Assembly (NCBI GenBank): GCA_934597255.1
Contig: CAKTQV010000001.1
Coordinates: forward strand, 124,001 to 188,000
Reading direction: 5' to 3'
Origin: an uncultured Oscillospiraceae bacterium
GTDB lineage: Bacteria; Bacillota; Clostridia; Oscillospirales; Oscillospiraceae
Length of the DNA stretch: 64,000 nucleotides
Part shown: positions 40,751 to 49,886 of the stretch, piece by piece
Layout of the letters: every line of letters begins with the position of its first letter
Position numbering within the stretch: position 1 is the first letter of the stretch
Made by a program: the position numbers and the translations under genes
The notes under the pieces: model-generated
Databases searched by the model: none
Told to the model about the DNA's origin: nothing
What the model saw: the letters and a program-made list of their open reading frames with translations, nothing else

Positions 40751-41491
40751 GTGGACGATTTCAGACCCGGGCGTTACCGCCATTTCAAGGGAAACGAATA
40801 CGAGCTGATCGGCACGGCGACGCATTCGGAAACAGGCGAGCCGATGGTCGTTTACCGCGCGCTGTACGGCGCGCGCGGCGTATGGGTGCGCCCGGCGGCC
40901 ATGTGGAACGAGGAGGTCGACTGCGGCGGCGTGCGCTGCCGGCGCTTTTCCTACGTCGGCGCGGCCGGGCGGCACATCCGGCCCGCGGAGCCGGGCGATG
41001 TGGACGCCGTCGCCGCGATCTACGACAGGCTGACGGCGCGGGAGGCCGCGGGGCTTGGATGCACGGGCTGGAAAAGCGGCATGTACCCCACGCGCGAAAC
41101 GGCGGAGCAGGCGCTGGCGGACGGGGAGCTGTATGTGCTGGAGGCGGACGGACGCATCGCGGCCTCGGCGCGGCTCAACGGCGTGCAGGACCCGGCGTAT
41201 GCCTATTGCCCGTGGCAGTATGACGCGCCGCCGGAGCAGGTGTTCGTGCTGCACACGCTCACGGTCGATCCCGACCGGGCGGGCCAGGGGCTGGGACGCG
41301 AGTTCCTGCTGTATTACGAGGCGGCGGCGGCCTCGCTGGGGCGGCCGTATCTGCGGCTGGACACCAACGTCGTCAACCTTCCGGCGCGCGCGTTTTACAA
41401 AAACCACGGCTACCGGGAGGCCGGCGTGGTCCCCTGCGAGTTCAACGGTCTGCCGGACATTGATCTGGTGTGCCTGGAAAAGAAGCTTTGA
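40751..41491 (+). CDS. DUF1653-GNAT acetyltransferase fusion
   Basis: The 246-residue protein joins a DUF1653 domain (about 1-72: RYRHFKGNEYELIGTATHSE, VVYRALYGARGVWVRP) to a GNAT N-acetyltransferase domain (about 76-246). The acetyl-CoA loop is VDPDRAGQGLGREFLLYYE and the C-terminal strand AFYKNHGYREAG is typical. I chose the GTG at 40751 because GGAGG is 5 bases upstream and the transcript begins near 40729. DUF1653 proteins are usually stand-alone. The acyl acceptor is unknown. Confidence 0.85.
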   Translation: MDDFRPGRYRHFKGNEYELIGTATHSETGEPMVVYRALYGARGVWVRPAAMWNEEVDCGGVRCRRFSYVGAAGRHIRPAEPGDVDAVAAIYDRLTAREAAGLGCTGWKSGMYPTRETAEQALADGELYVLEADGRIAASARLNGVQDPAYAYCPWQYDAPPEQVFVLHTLTVDPDRAGQGLGREFLLYYEAAAASLGRPYLRLDTNVVNLPARAFYKNHGYREAGVVPCEFNGLPDIDLVCLEKKL

Positions 41492-41501
41492 AGCGAAGAA
41501 A

Positions 41502-41533
41502 AGCGGCGATCCCTCGGGATCGCCGCTTTTTTC
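41502..41533. terminator. Bidirectional terminator
   Basis: AGCGGCGATCCC (41502-41513) pairs with GGGATCGCCGCT (41516-41527), with TTTTTT after it and A-rich sequence before it. It separates the acetyltransferase from the convergent adhesin gene. Confidence 0.9.
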
Positions 41534-41540
41534 ATGGAGC

Positions 41541-44500
41541 TTACCGGCTGCCGTTCTTCTTCCGGCGCAGGTACACGGCCGTGCCCGACAGCGCCGCGGC
41601 GGCCAGAACGGCCAGCGCGAGCCAGAGCAGGGGACGGCTGCTGTCGCCCGTGGAAGGGGGCGTCTTGCCGCCGTTTTTCGGCTGCGTGTAGTGGTTGGTG
41701 AACACGACGGCGCCGGCTGCCTTGCCGCCGGCCGTCACGCTCATCTCCGCGCAGAGCGTGCCGTCGGCCTTCGCCGTGACGATGACTTCGATCTTATAGA
41801 CCGTCTTGTCGTAGGTGCAGTTTTTGTCCGAGCCCTTGACTTCCTCGATCTCGTACAGATAGGTCCCGGCCTCGGTGAAGGTGACGGCGGGGAAGGAGAC
41901 CCTGCCGCTGCCGGTGATGGTGACGGTGCTGTCGGCGGGCAGAGGCGCGCCGCGCTTCGCCGTCAGTTTGAACGTGTAGGTCTCCGCCTTTTCGGGCGCT
42001 TCGCCGGTGATCTTCTTTTCGATCTGCGGCAGCGTCACGGCGGCGGGCTTGAAGGTGTTGGTGACGGTGACGGTCTGATCCTTCGCGTCCGTGATGGTGA
42101 AGACGGCCTGCGTCCCGCTGACGGTTTTGCCGTCATAGCCGATGGTGGTCGTGTAGCCGCTGCCGGAGCCCAGATGCTCCTTGACGGTCAGCGTCGCGCC
42201 GATGGGAACGTTCCGGATCGTGATGGTCTTGCCGGCCTTGATGTCCAACGTGTCGCCCATCAGGCCGTCGACGTCCCATTCAATGGCGAAGGTGCCGTCG
42301 CTCGTGCCGCCGGAGAGGATCTTGCGGATGGTCACGTCCACGGTGGGGACGCTGTAGCTGTTGCTCAGGAGCAGGCTGCCCTGGTTGGCCACTTCGATGC
42401 TGCGGCCGAAGCCGGTGGCCGAAAGGATATAACCGTCGATCTCGGCGTTCGATTCCGAAACGTCGTACTTGCCGCCGCCGGAGGGAAGCGTCCATTTCCA
42501 GACGGGGGCGCCGTTCGGCGCGGTGGCGTCTTCAAAATAGCTGTCGCCCTTGCGCAGCGTGTAGACCGTGTTGTCCGGGGCCTTGACCGTGATGGCAAAA
42601 TCGGCGGGGATGTCCTCTTTCGTGACGCCGCTGAAGGATTTGGTCACGGTGATGTACTTATCCTCGCGGTAGGTGTTGGTGAACTCGGCCTTTTCCACGG
42701 AGACGGGCGCGTCGCCCTCGCCGGGCTTCGTGACGGCGATCGCGGCGGCCAGAATGTGCGTGTCAGTGCCCGTGACCTTGGCCGTGACCGTGACGGTCAC
42801 GGTGTAGACGGTGCTGTCGTAGGTGCACAGGGGGTCCGAGCCGGAGAGCTCGCGCAGCTCGTAGACATAGACGCCCTCGCGGTCAAAGACGATGGGGCTG
42901 AAGACGGTGGAGCCCTCATGGATGATGGAGACGGTGGCCGTGCCGTTGGAGGCCCCGGCGGGAAGCGGCGCGTTGTCCTTCGCCGTCAGTTCAAAGGAGT
43001 AGCTGTCGTTGGCGACGGGAATGCCCTCGCCGGCCAGCTTCTTCGTTACGCCGACGGAGACGAGCTCGGGCAGGTATTTATGGTAGGTGTTCGTGATGGA
43101 CAGCTCGGCCGTGCCGCCGGCCGTCACGGCGCCGTTGACGGGAGACGTGGTCGTGCAGTAATACTGGCCGTCGGACAGCGTGAGATCGGAAACGGCGATC
43201 TCTTCCACATAGTACTGGCCGGGCTCAAGGTCGGTGAAGGTGATATCCTTGCTGCCGTTGCCGGTGACCGTCAGCGTGAAGTCCCGGACCTTTTCCAGCG
43301 TCGCGCCGAGGGTATCCTTCAGCAGCCGGAACGAATAGGTGATCTCGCTGCTGTCGCCTTCGGGAAGTCCTTCAACGATCTTGGTGAAGCGGAGGCTGCC
43401 GGTCGCGGGATCGGCCGTATAGGCGTTGGTGACGGTGAACGTGGGGGTGTCGGAGGGGATGCTCATCGTTATGATCTGCGCCCAGCTGCTGGTGGCGTCG
43501 ATGGCGACGGCCTTGGCGGCATAGGTGAAGTGCGTGCCGTCGAGGGCGTCCGCCGTATAGAAGGTCGGTTTCTCCCAGCCGCCCCCGGCCCGGCTCAGCA
43601 CGTCGGCGACGAGTTTTTTCTGCACGTCGCTCAGCGCGGTTTTGGAAATGACGGCCGTGCCGCCGTTGGCGGTGAGCTTGGCCGCGAAAATGGCCGTGTC
43701 AAGATCGACGGGCCAGGTCTTTTCGCTGCAGTGCGTGAAGCGGCTGTAATCCAGCCGGGCGGCGGCGCCCGAAAGCCCGGTGCCGGTGCCGGACGCCGTC
43801 CAGGTATAATTTTCGATCACTGTGCCGCTCTCGGCAATGTCATAGGAGCCGATGTCGTAGCCGACGGGCAGGAGCCAGGTCCAGGTCAGGCCGTTGTTGG
43901 TGACGACGGCATCCTGCCTGGCGAGAGGCGTGGGCGACGCGCTCGGCGGCGTCACGGACAGCGTGAAGTTTTCGGGGATCTGCGAGGCGGTGATGCCGGT
44001 GAAGGTCTTCTGCACGACGATGTAATTGGCGGAGGAAGCGTCGCCCGCCGCGGTGTAGCGGTTCGTGAAGACGACGGTCTGGCCGGGCTGCTCCTTCGTC
44101 AGCGTGACGGTCTGCTGGCTCGTCTCGTCGAGCGTCCAGTTGTAGCCGTCCAGCTTCGCGTCGGGCTCGGAGAAGGTATACGTCCCCAGCGTCAGACCGG
44201 AGCTGGTGGAGCTTACCTCGTAGTAGGTCTGGCCGTCGGTGCCGGTCTGCTGCACAAGGGCGGCGGCGTCAAGGGAAACGGCGCTGCCGTCGCAAAGGAT
44301 GAGGCCGCTGCGGCCGATAAGCGCTCTGGCCTCGGCTTCTGTCAGGCCGTAGACTCTCTTGACGAGGGTGATGCTGCCGGTCGCGGGCTGCTCGATCCGT
44401 TTCCACTGCGCCACAAGACGGACGTGGGTGGGCAGAGCCACCTGCGAGCCGGCGGCGATATGGCTGTCGCCGGTGGAGTTGACGTCGCTGAACGCGAGCG

Positions 44501-45605
44501 TGGAGTCGGTGCGGATGCAGTTGTTGTACCAGGTTGCTTTCCAGCCGTCGAATTCATAGCCCGCGGCTTCCGCCTCGGCAAGGGCCGTCTCGGACAGCGC
44601 ACCGGCAAAATGCTTCCAGGACGCGACCTGCGACGGGTCTGTGTAGCTGTATTCAAACTGCGTGTTGGCCGTCAGAACGCGGCCGGTGCCGTAGCTGTTG
44701 CCGGCGTTCGCGCTGAGCCACTCGCTGCCCTTGAAGACGGAGTTGTCGGACGCCGTGAAGGGAAGGGCGGCGTCGTATTCCACATAGAGCGGCTTGGGAA
44801 CGGGCGCGACCTTGATGAGAACGAAGTAGCCGAGACTGCCATTATTGTTTATGTTGCTGTCATGGCAGAAGGCGAGGGCGCTCAGGCTCGTCGTCAGCGT
44901 ATAGCTGCCGTTTACAAGGGAGGAATTGGAAAGCGTAAATGCGGCGGTGTGCGCGTTATGGGCCTGCCAGGTCGAGCACTGGTACGGGATAACGCCGGAC
45001 ATGGGAACGCAGGCGACGACAAGGTTCGTCACATAATAGCCGGCGGCGGCCGTAATCGTCAGCGTCCGGCTCGTGTTCGCCGAGGGGGAGCTGCCGAAAA
45101 AGCGGCCCACGGAGACGCCGGCGGGAAGGCCGTAGGCGTCGTTGGAGTTCGCGTTTCCGATGGCGACGTTGTTGCTCGAGCCGTCGCTGAGCGTAACGGC
45201 CGAGACGCCGGCGTTCGCGCCGAGACCTTTGCTGCCGTCCGTCGCGTCCCACCAGACGCTCTTGCCGGAGCGATAGTAGTCGATGCTGAGCCGTTCGCCG
45301 TCGAGCGGCAGCTCGTCCGTGTACGATCCGGCCTCGGGAAGAGCGGAGTGCTCCGCCGGCTCCCCGGCGGGGTCCTCCTCCGCGGTCTCTTCGGTCGTGG
45401 TCTCTTCCGAAGTATCTTCCGCCGTTTCCTCTGCGGTCTCTTCGGTCGTTTCTTCCGTGATTGCCTCCGGCGCGGCGTCGTACCCGTCTGCCGTGTCGTC
45501 CGCGGCGGCGGGAACGCCCATGACGCCCGCGAGCATGACGATCGCGAGCAGGAGCACGAGCATCCTGCGCCCGAGACCGGTCTGTGATGATTTGGTGCTG
45601 AACAT
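41541..45605 (-). CDS. Large cell-wall-anchored pilin-like adhesin with Spy0128 domains
   Basis: The 1354-residue protein has a signal peptide (1-35), an acidic Thr/Glu repeat (about 48-80), an N-terminal adhesin-like region (about 90-400), a chain of beta-sandwich modules, and a sorting signal PPSTGD (1316-1321) with a membrane helix and RRKK tail. Two modules (about 848-977 and 1190-1306) are Spy0128-type isopeptide pilin domains sharing CTYDxTVYxxxVxVTAK. Two other related modules (about 528-601 and 984-1060) share IPxxFxxxV and WxWxLP. The sorting motif is not a canonical LPxTG. AGGAGG precedes the ATG. A class B sortase lies 11 kb away. Confidence 0.88.
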   Translation of the reverse strand: MFSTKSSQTGLGRRMLVLLLAIVMLAGVMGVPAAADDTADGYDAAPEAITEETTEETAEETAEDTSEETTTEETAEEDPAGEPAEHSALPEAGSYTDELPLDGERLSIDYYRSGKSVWWDATDGSKGLGANAGVSAVTLSDGSSNNVAIGNANSNDAYGLPAGVSVGRFFGSSPSANTSRTLTITAAAGYYVTNLVVACVPMSGVIPYQCSTWQAHNAHTAAFTLSNSSLVNGSYTLTTSLSALAFCHDSNINNNGSLGYFVLIKVAPVPKPLYVEYDAALPFTASDNSVFKGSEWLSANAGNSYGTGRVLTANTQFEYSYTDPSQVASWKHFAGALSETALAEAEAAGYEFDGWKATWYNNCIRTDSTLAFSDVNSTGDSHIAAGSQVALPTHVRLVAQWKRIEQPATGSITLVKRVYGLTEAEARALIGRSGLILCDGSAVSLDAAALVQQTGTDGQTYYEVSSTSSGLTLGTYTFSEPDAKLDGYNWTLDETSQQTVTLTKEQPGQTVVFTNRYTAAGDASSANYIVVQKTFTGITASQIPENFTLSVTPPSASPTPLARQDAVVTNNGLTWTWLLPVGYDIGSYDIAESGTVIENYTWTASGTGTGLSGAAARLDYSRFTHCSEKTWPVDLDTAIFAAKLTANGGTAVISKTALSDVQKKLVADVLSRAGGGWEKPTFYTADALDGTHFTYAAKAVAIDATSSWAQIITMSIPSDTPTFTVTNAYTADPATGSLRFTKIVEGLPEGDSSEITYSFRLLKDTLGATLEKVRDFTLTVTGNGSKDITFTDLEPGQYYVEEIAVSDLTLSDGQYYCTTTSPVNGAVTAGGTAELSITNTYHKYLPELVSVGVTKKLAGEGIPVANDSYSFELTAKDNAPLPAGASNGTATVSIIHEGSTVFSPIVFDREGVYVYELRELSGSDPLCTYDSTVYTVTVTVTAKVTGTDTHILAAAIAVTKPGEGDAPVSVEKAEFTNTYREDKYITVTKSFSGVTKEDIPADFAITVKAPDNTVYTLRKGDSYFEDATAPNGAPVWKWTLPSGGGKYDVSESNAEIDGYILSATGFGRSIEVANQGSLLLSNSYSVPTVDVTIRKILSGGTSDGTFAIEWDVDGLMGDTLDIKAGKTITIRNVPIGATLTVKEHLGSGSGYTTTIGYDGKTVSGTQAVFTITDAKDQTVTVTNTFKPAAVTLPQIEKKITGEAPEKAETYTFKLTAKRGAPLPADSTVTITGSGRVSFPAVTFTEAGTYLYEIEEVKGSDKNCTYDKTVYKIEVIVTAKADGTLCAEMSVTAGGKAAGAVVFTNHYTQPKNGGKTPPSTGDSSRPLLWLALAVLAAAALSGTAVYLRRKKNGSR

Positions 45606-46058
45606 GATCTTACCTCCTGTTGCTTACCGCGGCGCCGTCCGGGGACGGCGGCCGCCCATAAATATCCTTCTCTTTTTTTCATATACAGGCCCGACTCCGT
45701 CAGGCTATAAAATCCGAGCACCGCACGGCCGCGGCGCCTGCTTGCACAGGCATCATAGCATGCGGACCCGGGCGCGAGCAATTAATATGGATATCAATAC
45801 CATGGAAATGAAAGGGGTACTTTATGATTGTATACACTATATCAGAAAATAGACAGGAGATAAGGGCGAAAGCGGGCGGCAGGGGAAACGAAAGGTTACA
45901 ATATGGCGTCAAAAGGGCCTATCGGTGACAAGAATATGGAAGAAAACTCCATTCCGTGCGGATAATTCCGAGCAGTTCACGTTTTTAACGCGCTGAACCG
46001 GGCTCTGGGCGAAGCGTCAATGGCGCGCCCGCCAAAAGTTTACATAATGCAAAAATAA
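45606..46058. other. AT-richer intergenic region with the adhesin leader
   Basis: No convincing gene is present. The adhesin-proximal part is a 5' leader of about 140 bases with a CCGTCC/GGACGG hairpin near 45635-45648. The rest (about 45781-46058) is visibly AT-richer, holds only short unsupported ORFs, and I recognise no RNA motif in it. Confidence 0.5.
45752..45781 (-). promoter_or_regulatory. Possible promoter of the adhesin gene
   Basis: TTGCTC (45781-45776), 18-base spacer, TATGAT (45757-45752) with TGC before it, on the minus strand. It implies a 5' leader of about 140 bases. Confidence 0.5.
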
Positions 46059-46090
46059 AAAGTCCGTCCCCGCGCAAGGGGGGACGGACT
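46051..46090 (-). terminator. Terminator of the thioesterase gene
   Basis: AGTCCGTCCCC (46061-46071) pairs with GGGGACGGACT (46080-46090); TTTTTATTTTT follows on the minus strand. Confidence 0.9.
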
Positions 46091-46107
46091 GGAAATCCGG
46101 GGGCCGC

Positions 46108-46515
46108 TCAGACGCCGCGCGGCTCTATCCTTGTTCCGCCGACGGCGGCGTGGGCAATCTCGTCGCCGGCGTCGTCGCGCACCTCGACCTCGAACAGGCA
46201 GGTCTGGCGGCCGGAGCGTATCTCGCGGGCGCAGGCCGTGAGCGTGCCGCTGTCGGCGCTTTTGAGAAAATAGATGCTGCTCGACGAGGTGACGAACACA
46301 TCGCGGTCGAAATTCGACGCCACGGCGTAGGCCATGTCCACCAGCGTATAGATCGCGCCGCCCATCACATGGCCGAGGCCGTTGCGGTGCTTGTCCTCGA
46401 TCTTCAGCGAGCAGCGGGCGAAGCCCGGCCCGATCTCCTCGATCACGCAGCCCGTCAGCTCCATGGCGAAGCCGACCGTACCGAAAACTTTGCGCGCTCT
46501 TTCCAAATCCGTCAT
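46108..46515 (-). CDS. PaaI-type hotdog thioesterase
   Basis: The 135-residue protein has the hotdog thioesterase pattern: HRNGLGHVMGGAIYTLVDMAYAVASN spans the catalytic region (HxxxGxVxGGxxxxLxD), and YFLKSADSGTLTACAREIRSG the second strand set. Such enzymes hydrolyse acyl-CoA or aryl-CoA thioesters. The ATG at 46515 has AGGAGG about 9 bases upstream; an in-frame ATG further up has no ribosome binding site. It is monocistronic. Confidence 0.87.
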   Translation of the reverse strand: MTDLERARKVFGTVGFAMELTGCVIEEIGPGFARCSLKIEDKHRNGLGHVMGGAIYTLVDMAYAVASNFDRDVFVTSSSSIYFLKSADSGTLTACAREIRSGRQTCLFEVEVRDDAGDEIAHAAVGGTRIEPRGV

Positions 46516-46574
46516 AAGACGTCCTCCTGCTTTTTTTTCTGCCATCGTACCACAGGCGGGCGCGGGCGGCAAGC

Positions 46575-46603
46575 TTGCCATTTCGCGGCGAATGTGCTAT
46601 TTT
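46575..46603 (+). promoter_or_regulatory. Promoter of the DUF4015-like gene
   Basis: TTGCCA (46575-46580), 17-base spacer, TATTTT (46598-46603), 34 bases upstream of the TTG start. Confidence 0.55.
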
Positions 46604-46636
46604 ATAAAGAAGTATGCCCGCGGGAGGCCGAACGAA

Positions 46637-48481
46637 TTGGCGCACGGAACGATCAAAACCGAATATGCGCGCGCGCCGCGGCGGCTGCGCGTCTGGCAGC
46701 GGCTGTTTCTGGCGCTGGGCTTTGGCTTTGTGCTGATGCTGCTCGGCACGGCCGTGGTGGACTTTGACCGGCGGCCGGCGGACACGGCGGCGGCCGGCGG
46801 CTCGGGCTGGGCCGAGCCGGTTTACGGATATGTTCTCGCCGGCGAGGGCGAGGTGGACGTGCGGCTGTACACGGAGGGGCTCGGCCCGATGACGGAGTGC
46901 GGCCGCGGCGTCACGGTAGAGCTGGAGAGCTGGGAGCCGTTCATAGCCGACGACGGCAGCGAGTATTACCATGTCTGGTACGAGGGGCGCTACGGCTATA
47001 TCGCCGTTGACAACATCGCCGCCAGCCCCGAGCGCGTGCTGCGCGAGAGCCAGGTGTACGTCCGCACGGCGACGAATCTGCTGGCCTCGCCGGACGATCT
47101 GGCGCTGACGGATTATGTGGAGAAGGGCATGGCGCTGAACGTGCTGAGCTATGACTATCTGGAGGACGACGGCAGCGCCCATATGTACGAGGTCAAATAC
47201 GGCGATTCCGTGGGGTGGATACGCTCGGATTACACGGCGCTGAGCTTCCGCGACGCGATGGAAAACTGGACGAGCGACGAAAACAGCTACGCCAGCCATG
47301 CCTCGCGCGGCGACCCGTACGGCGGGGGCGATCCGAAGGATCTGGACTATTTCCCGCGCGACGAGGCCGATTTCAGCGCCGACGGCAACACCATGCCGGA
47401 CGCCTGCTACTGCCTGTACATCCCGGCGCAGAGCAAGGCGCTGAACAACATCGACCGCTATCTTGAGCTGGCGGAGGGAACGGAGATCAACACCTTTGTT
47501 TTCACCATCAGCGACAATTACGCGCTCGCCTGCCCCTTTGAGACGATCAACAATATGGGCATCCTGTCCGCCTACAGCGCGCAGCTGACGGCCGACGATT
47601 TTGCCGCCGTGGTCGGAAAGGTGCGCGACGCGGGCTATTACATCGTTGCGCGCATCGTCACGTTCCAGGACAGCGCGCTGGCCAACGCCTTCCCCGCGCT
47701 GGCCTACGGCGCGGCGACGGGCGGCGTGCAGCTCATGGGCGACGTGGCGTGGCCGAGCCTGTTCTCGCGCGAGGTGTGGCGCATCAAGACCGCGCTGGCG
47801 GTGGAGGCCGTCGAGCGCTTCGGCTTCAACGAGGTCATGTTCGATTATCTCCAGTCTCCCTACGGCATTGACAATTACGAGGGGGCCGATCTGCGCAATC
47901 TGTACGGGGAGACGCGCGCGCAGGCGCTGCAGCGCTTTCTGATGTACGCGGCCGACGCGCTGCACAACCGCAAGGCCTATATAAGCGCCGTGGTATACGG
48001 CGAGTCCGCCGAGCCGTACGTCACAAATTACGGCCAGTACTGGGACGCGTTCAGCACGGTGGTGGACGTGATGTGCGCCGCGCCGTATCCGGAGTCCTAC
48101 GCGAATTACTGGACGTCGAACGGCTACTACAGGCCGTATCAGCACCCCTACAGCATTCTGAGCGGCTGGGCCGTGAAGGTGAACCGCCGGCAGGCGGAAT
48201 GCTCCTCGCCGGCGAAGGTGCGCACCTGGATACAGACGTGGGACGAGGCGGCCTATACCTACGACAACGCTGCCATCGAGCGCGAGATCCTCGGGCTGTA
48301 CGACAACGGCATCACCGACGGCTACGCCCCGTGGAGCTATTACGGCGATCTGGACGCCTATACGAAGATGCTGGGCGTGTTCCGGACGGACTATTACGGG
48401 CTGTGGCTCGAGGCGCAGGCGCAGGGACAGAAGCTGTCGGAATACATGGGCGTGTCCACCTCCGACGCGCAGGACGACTGA
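46637..48481 (+). CDS. Membrane-anchored SH3 plus DUF4015-like putative glycoside hydrolase
   Basis: The 614-residue protein has an N-terminal membrane helix (about 22-42), two SH3-like segments (about 60-205) and a TIM-barrel domain (about 265-600) like the putative glycosyl hydrolases of DUF4015: INTFVFTISDN, GYYIVARIVTFQDSALA and FGFNEVMFDYLQSP with a candidate catalytic Asp. The start is TTG at 46637 with GGGAGG 9 bases upstream. It is monocistronic. A cell wall or exopolysaccharide substrate is likely but not provable here. Confidence 0.8.
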   Translation: MAHGTIKTEYARAPRRLRVWQRLFLALGFGFVLMLLGTAVVDFDRRPADTAAAGGSGWAEPVYGYVLAGEGEVDVRLYTEGLGPMTECGRGVTVELESWEPFIADDGSEYYHVWYEGRYGYIAVDNIAASPERVLRESQVYVRTATNLLASPDDLALTDYVEKGMALNVLSYDYLEDDGSAHMYEVKYGDSVGWIRSDYTALSFRDAMENWTSDENSYASHASRGDPYGGGDPKDLDYFPRDEADFSADGNTMPDACYCLYIPAQSKALNNIDRYLELAEGTEINTFVFTISDNYALACPFETINNMGILSAYSAQLTADDFAAVVGKVRDAGYYIVARIVTFQDSALANAFPALAYGAATGGVQLMGDVAWPSLFSREVWRIKTALAVEAVERFGFNEVMFDYLQSPYGIDNYEGADLRNLYGETRAQALQRFLMYAADALHNRKAYISAVVYGESAEPYVTNYGQYWDAFSTVVDVMCAAPYPESYANYWTSNGYYRPYQHPYSILSGWAVKVNRRQAECSSPAKVRTWIQTWDEAAYTYDNAAIEREILGLYDNGITDGYAPWSYYGDLDAYTKMLGVFRTDYYGLWLEAQAQGQKLSEYMGVSTSDAQDD

Positions 48482-48503
48482 CCGGGCGGGGCCCGGCGAT
48501 ACG

Positions 48504-48535
48504 AAAAAAGCGCGGACAGCTTTCTGTCCGCGCTT
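48504..48535. terminator. Bidirectional terminator
   Basis: AAGCGCGGACAG (48508-48519) pairs with CTGTCCGCGCTT (48524-48535) around CTTT; the run of A before it gives TTTTTT on the minus strand, for the tdk operon. Confidence 0.85.
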
Positions 48536-48553
48536 GATCTGTTTTTGGGGGCT

Positions 48554-49141
48554 TCAGGGCTGCCCGGCGCTCTGCTCGGCGATCCTGCGGCGCCAGCAGC
48601 TGTGGCACATGGCCACATAGCTCTCGTTGCCGCCGAGCATGACCTGCGCGCCGGCCGTGACGACGCGGCCTTCGCTGTCGAGCCGGGCGTTCACGACGGC
48701 CTTGCGTCCGCAGCGGCAGATGGTCTTGATCTCCGTGATGGAGTCGGCGACCTCCATGAGCCGGGCCGAGCCGGGGAACAGATGGGTCAGAAAATCGGTA
48801 CGGAGCCCGAAGCACAGGACCGGGATCTCCGCCGTGTCCACGATCATGCGCAGCTCGTCGATCTGGGCGGGCGTGAAAAACTGCGCCTCGTCGGCGATGA
48901 TGACGTCGCACCAGCCGGCGGCCTGATAATGCGCGCCGATGGAATCGTCCGGCCCGACGACGTGGCAGCGGCGCTCCAGCCCGATGCGGCTGCGGATGAC
49001 GTCCTCGCCGTCGCGCGTGTCGGTGGCGGGCTTGATGAGCCAGCAGCGCATGCCCTGCTCCTCGTAGTTGAAGGCGGTGATGAGCGCCTGCGCCGATTTC
49101 GACGAGCCCATCGCGCCGTATTTGAAATAGAGCTTAGCCAT
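48554..49141 (-). CDS. tdk: Thymidine kinase
   Basis: Type II thymidine kinase phosphorylates thymidine and deoxyuridine for salvage. The 195-residue protein has the P-loop GAMGSSKSAQ, where the usual Gly before the Lys is Ser, the DEAQF motif (ADEAQFF), and a zinc-binding lasso with CRCG and CHSC. The C-terminal GGNESYVAMC matches the substrate loop. It overlaps udk by 8 bases, so the two salvage kinases form an operon. Confidence 0.93.
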   Translation of the reverse strand: MAKLYFKYGAMGSSKSAQALITAFNYEEQGMRCWLIKPATDTRDGEDVIRSRIGLERRCHVVGPDDSIGAHYQAAGWCDVIIADEAQFFTPAQIDELRMIVDTAEIPVLCFGLRTDFLTHLFPGSARLMEVADSITEIKTICRCGRKAVVNARLDSEGRVVTAGAQVMLGGNESYVAMCHSCWRRRIAEQSAGQP

Positions 49142-49763
49142 TGTCCACCTCCTGCAGATGCGCCCGCATCCGCTGCGTCAGCATTTCCAGCGCCACCTCG
49201 TTGTGGCCGCCCTCGGGGATGATGATGTCGGCTCGACGGCGGCTCGGCTCGACATACAGCTCGTGCATGGGCTTGACGGTGGTGAGGTACTGGTTGACGA
49301 CGCTTTCGAGACTGCGCCCGCGGTCGCGCACATCGCGCACGATGCGCCGCAGGATGCGCACGTCGGCGTCCGTGTCCACATAGACCTTGATGTCCATCAT
49401 GCGGCACAGAGCCTCGTTTTCGAGGATGAGTATGCCCTCGACCACGATGACCGGCGCGGGCCGGATGAGCTTCGTTTTGTCGGAGCGGTTGTGGACCGTG
49501 TAGTCGTAGGTCGGACAGCGGATGGACTCGCCGCGCTGCAGGGCGGCGAGCTGTTCGAGCATCAGATCGGTGTCGAAGGCGTCGGGCTCGTCGTAGTTGA
49601 TGCGCGTGCGCTCCTCGTACGTCAGCTCGCTGCGCTCCTTATAATAATCGTCGTGATACAGCACGCACACGCGCTCGCCGAAGGCGCGCTGGATGCGGCG
49701 CGTCACGGTCGTTTTGCCCGAGCCGGTGCCGCCGGCGATGCCGATGGTAAGGACTTTTTTCAT
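49134..49763 (-). CDS. udk: Uridine kinase
   Basis: Udk phosphorylates uridine and cytidine. The 209-residue protein has the P-loop GIAGGTGSGKTTVTRRI (about 8-24), the block LYHDDYYKERSELTYEERTRINYDEPDAFD (split over about 36-65) and the lid IRRIVRDVRDRGRS-type sequence. It is the first gene of the udk-tdk operon, transcribed divergently from the nucleoside-type ABC transporter, which fits a nucleoside salvage neighbourhood. Confidence 0.94.
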   Translation of the reverse strand: MKKVLTIGIAGGTGSGKTTVTRRIQRAFGERVCVLYHDDYYKERSELTYEERTRINYDEPDAFDTDLMLEQLAALQRGESIRCPTYDYTVHNRSDKTKLIRPAPVIVVEGILILENEALCRMMDIKVYVDTDADVRILRRIVRDVRDRGRSLESVVNQYLTTVKPMHELYVEPSRRRADIIIPEGGHNEVALEMLTQRMRAHLQEVDNG

Positions 49764-49796
49764 CTTCCGTACCTCTGCCGTTTTTCTCTTTTCTCC

Positions 49797-49825
49797 AATA
49801 TATCACAAGCGGGCGCGGCGCGCAA
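49797..49825 (-). promoter_or_regulatory. Promoter of udk-tdk
   Basis: TTGCGC (49825-49820), 17-base spacer, TATATT (49802-49797) on the minus strand. Confidence 0.6.
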
Positions 49826-49886
49826 CCGGGCTTGCGGATATGTGGAATTTATCAGAAAAAAGCGTGTATTTTTGTCGCGAATGCCA

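Noticed and set aside
41055..45587. 1510-residue plus-strand ORF opposite the adhesin gene
   Set aside because: It is antisense to a gene with signal peptide, repeats and sorting signal, has no ribosome binding site, and its composition (Gly/Arg/Asp-rich, no domain) is typical of GC-rich shadow frames.
45606..46058. Possible cyclic-di-GMP or other riboswitch in the adhesin leader
   Set aside because: I compared it with the GEMM-I, GEMM-II and ZTP core patterns from memory and none fits; only simple hairpins are present.
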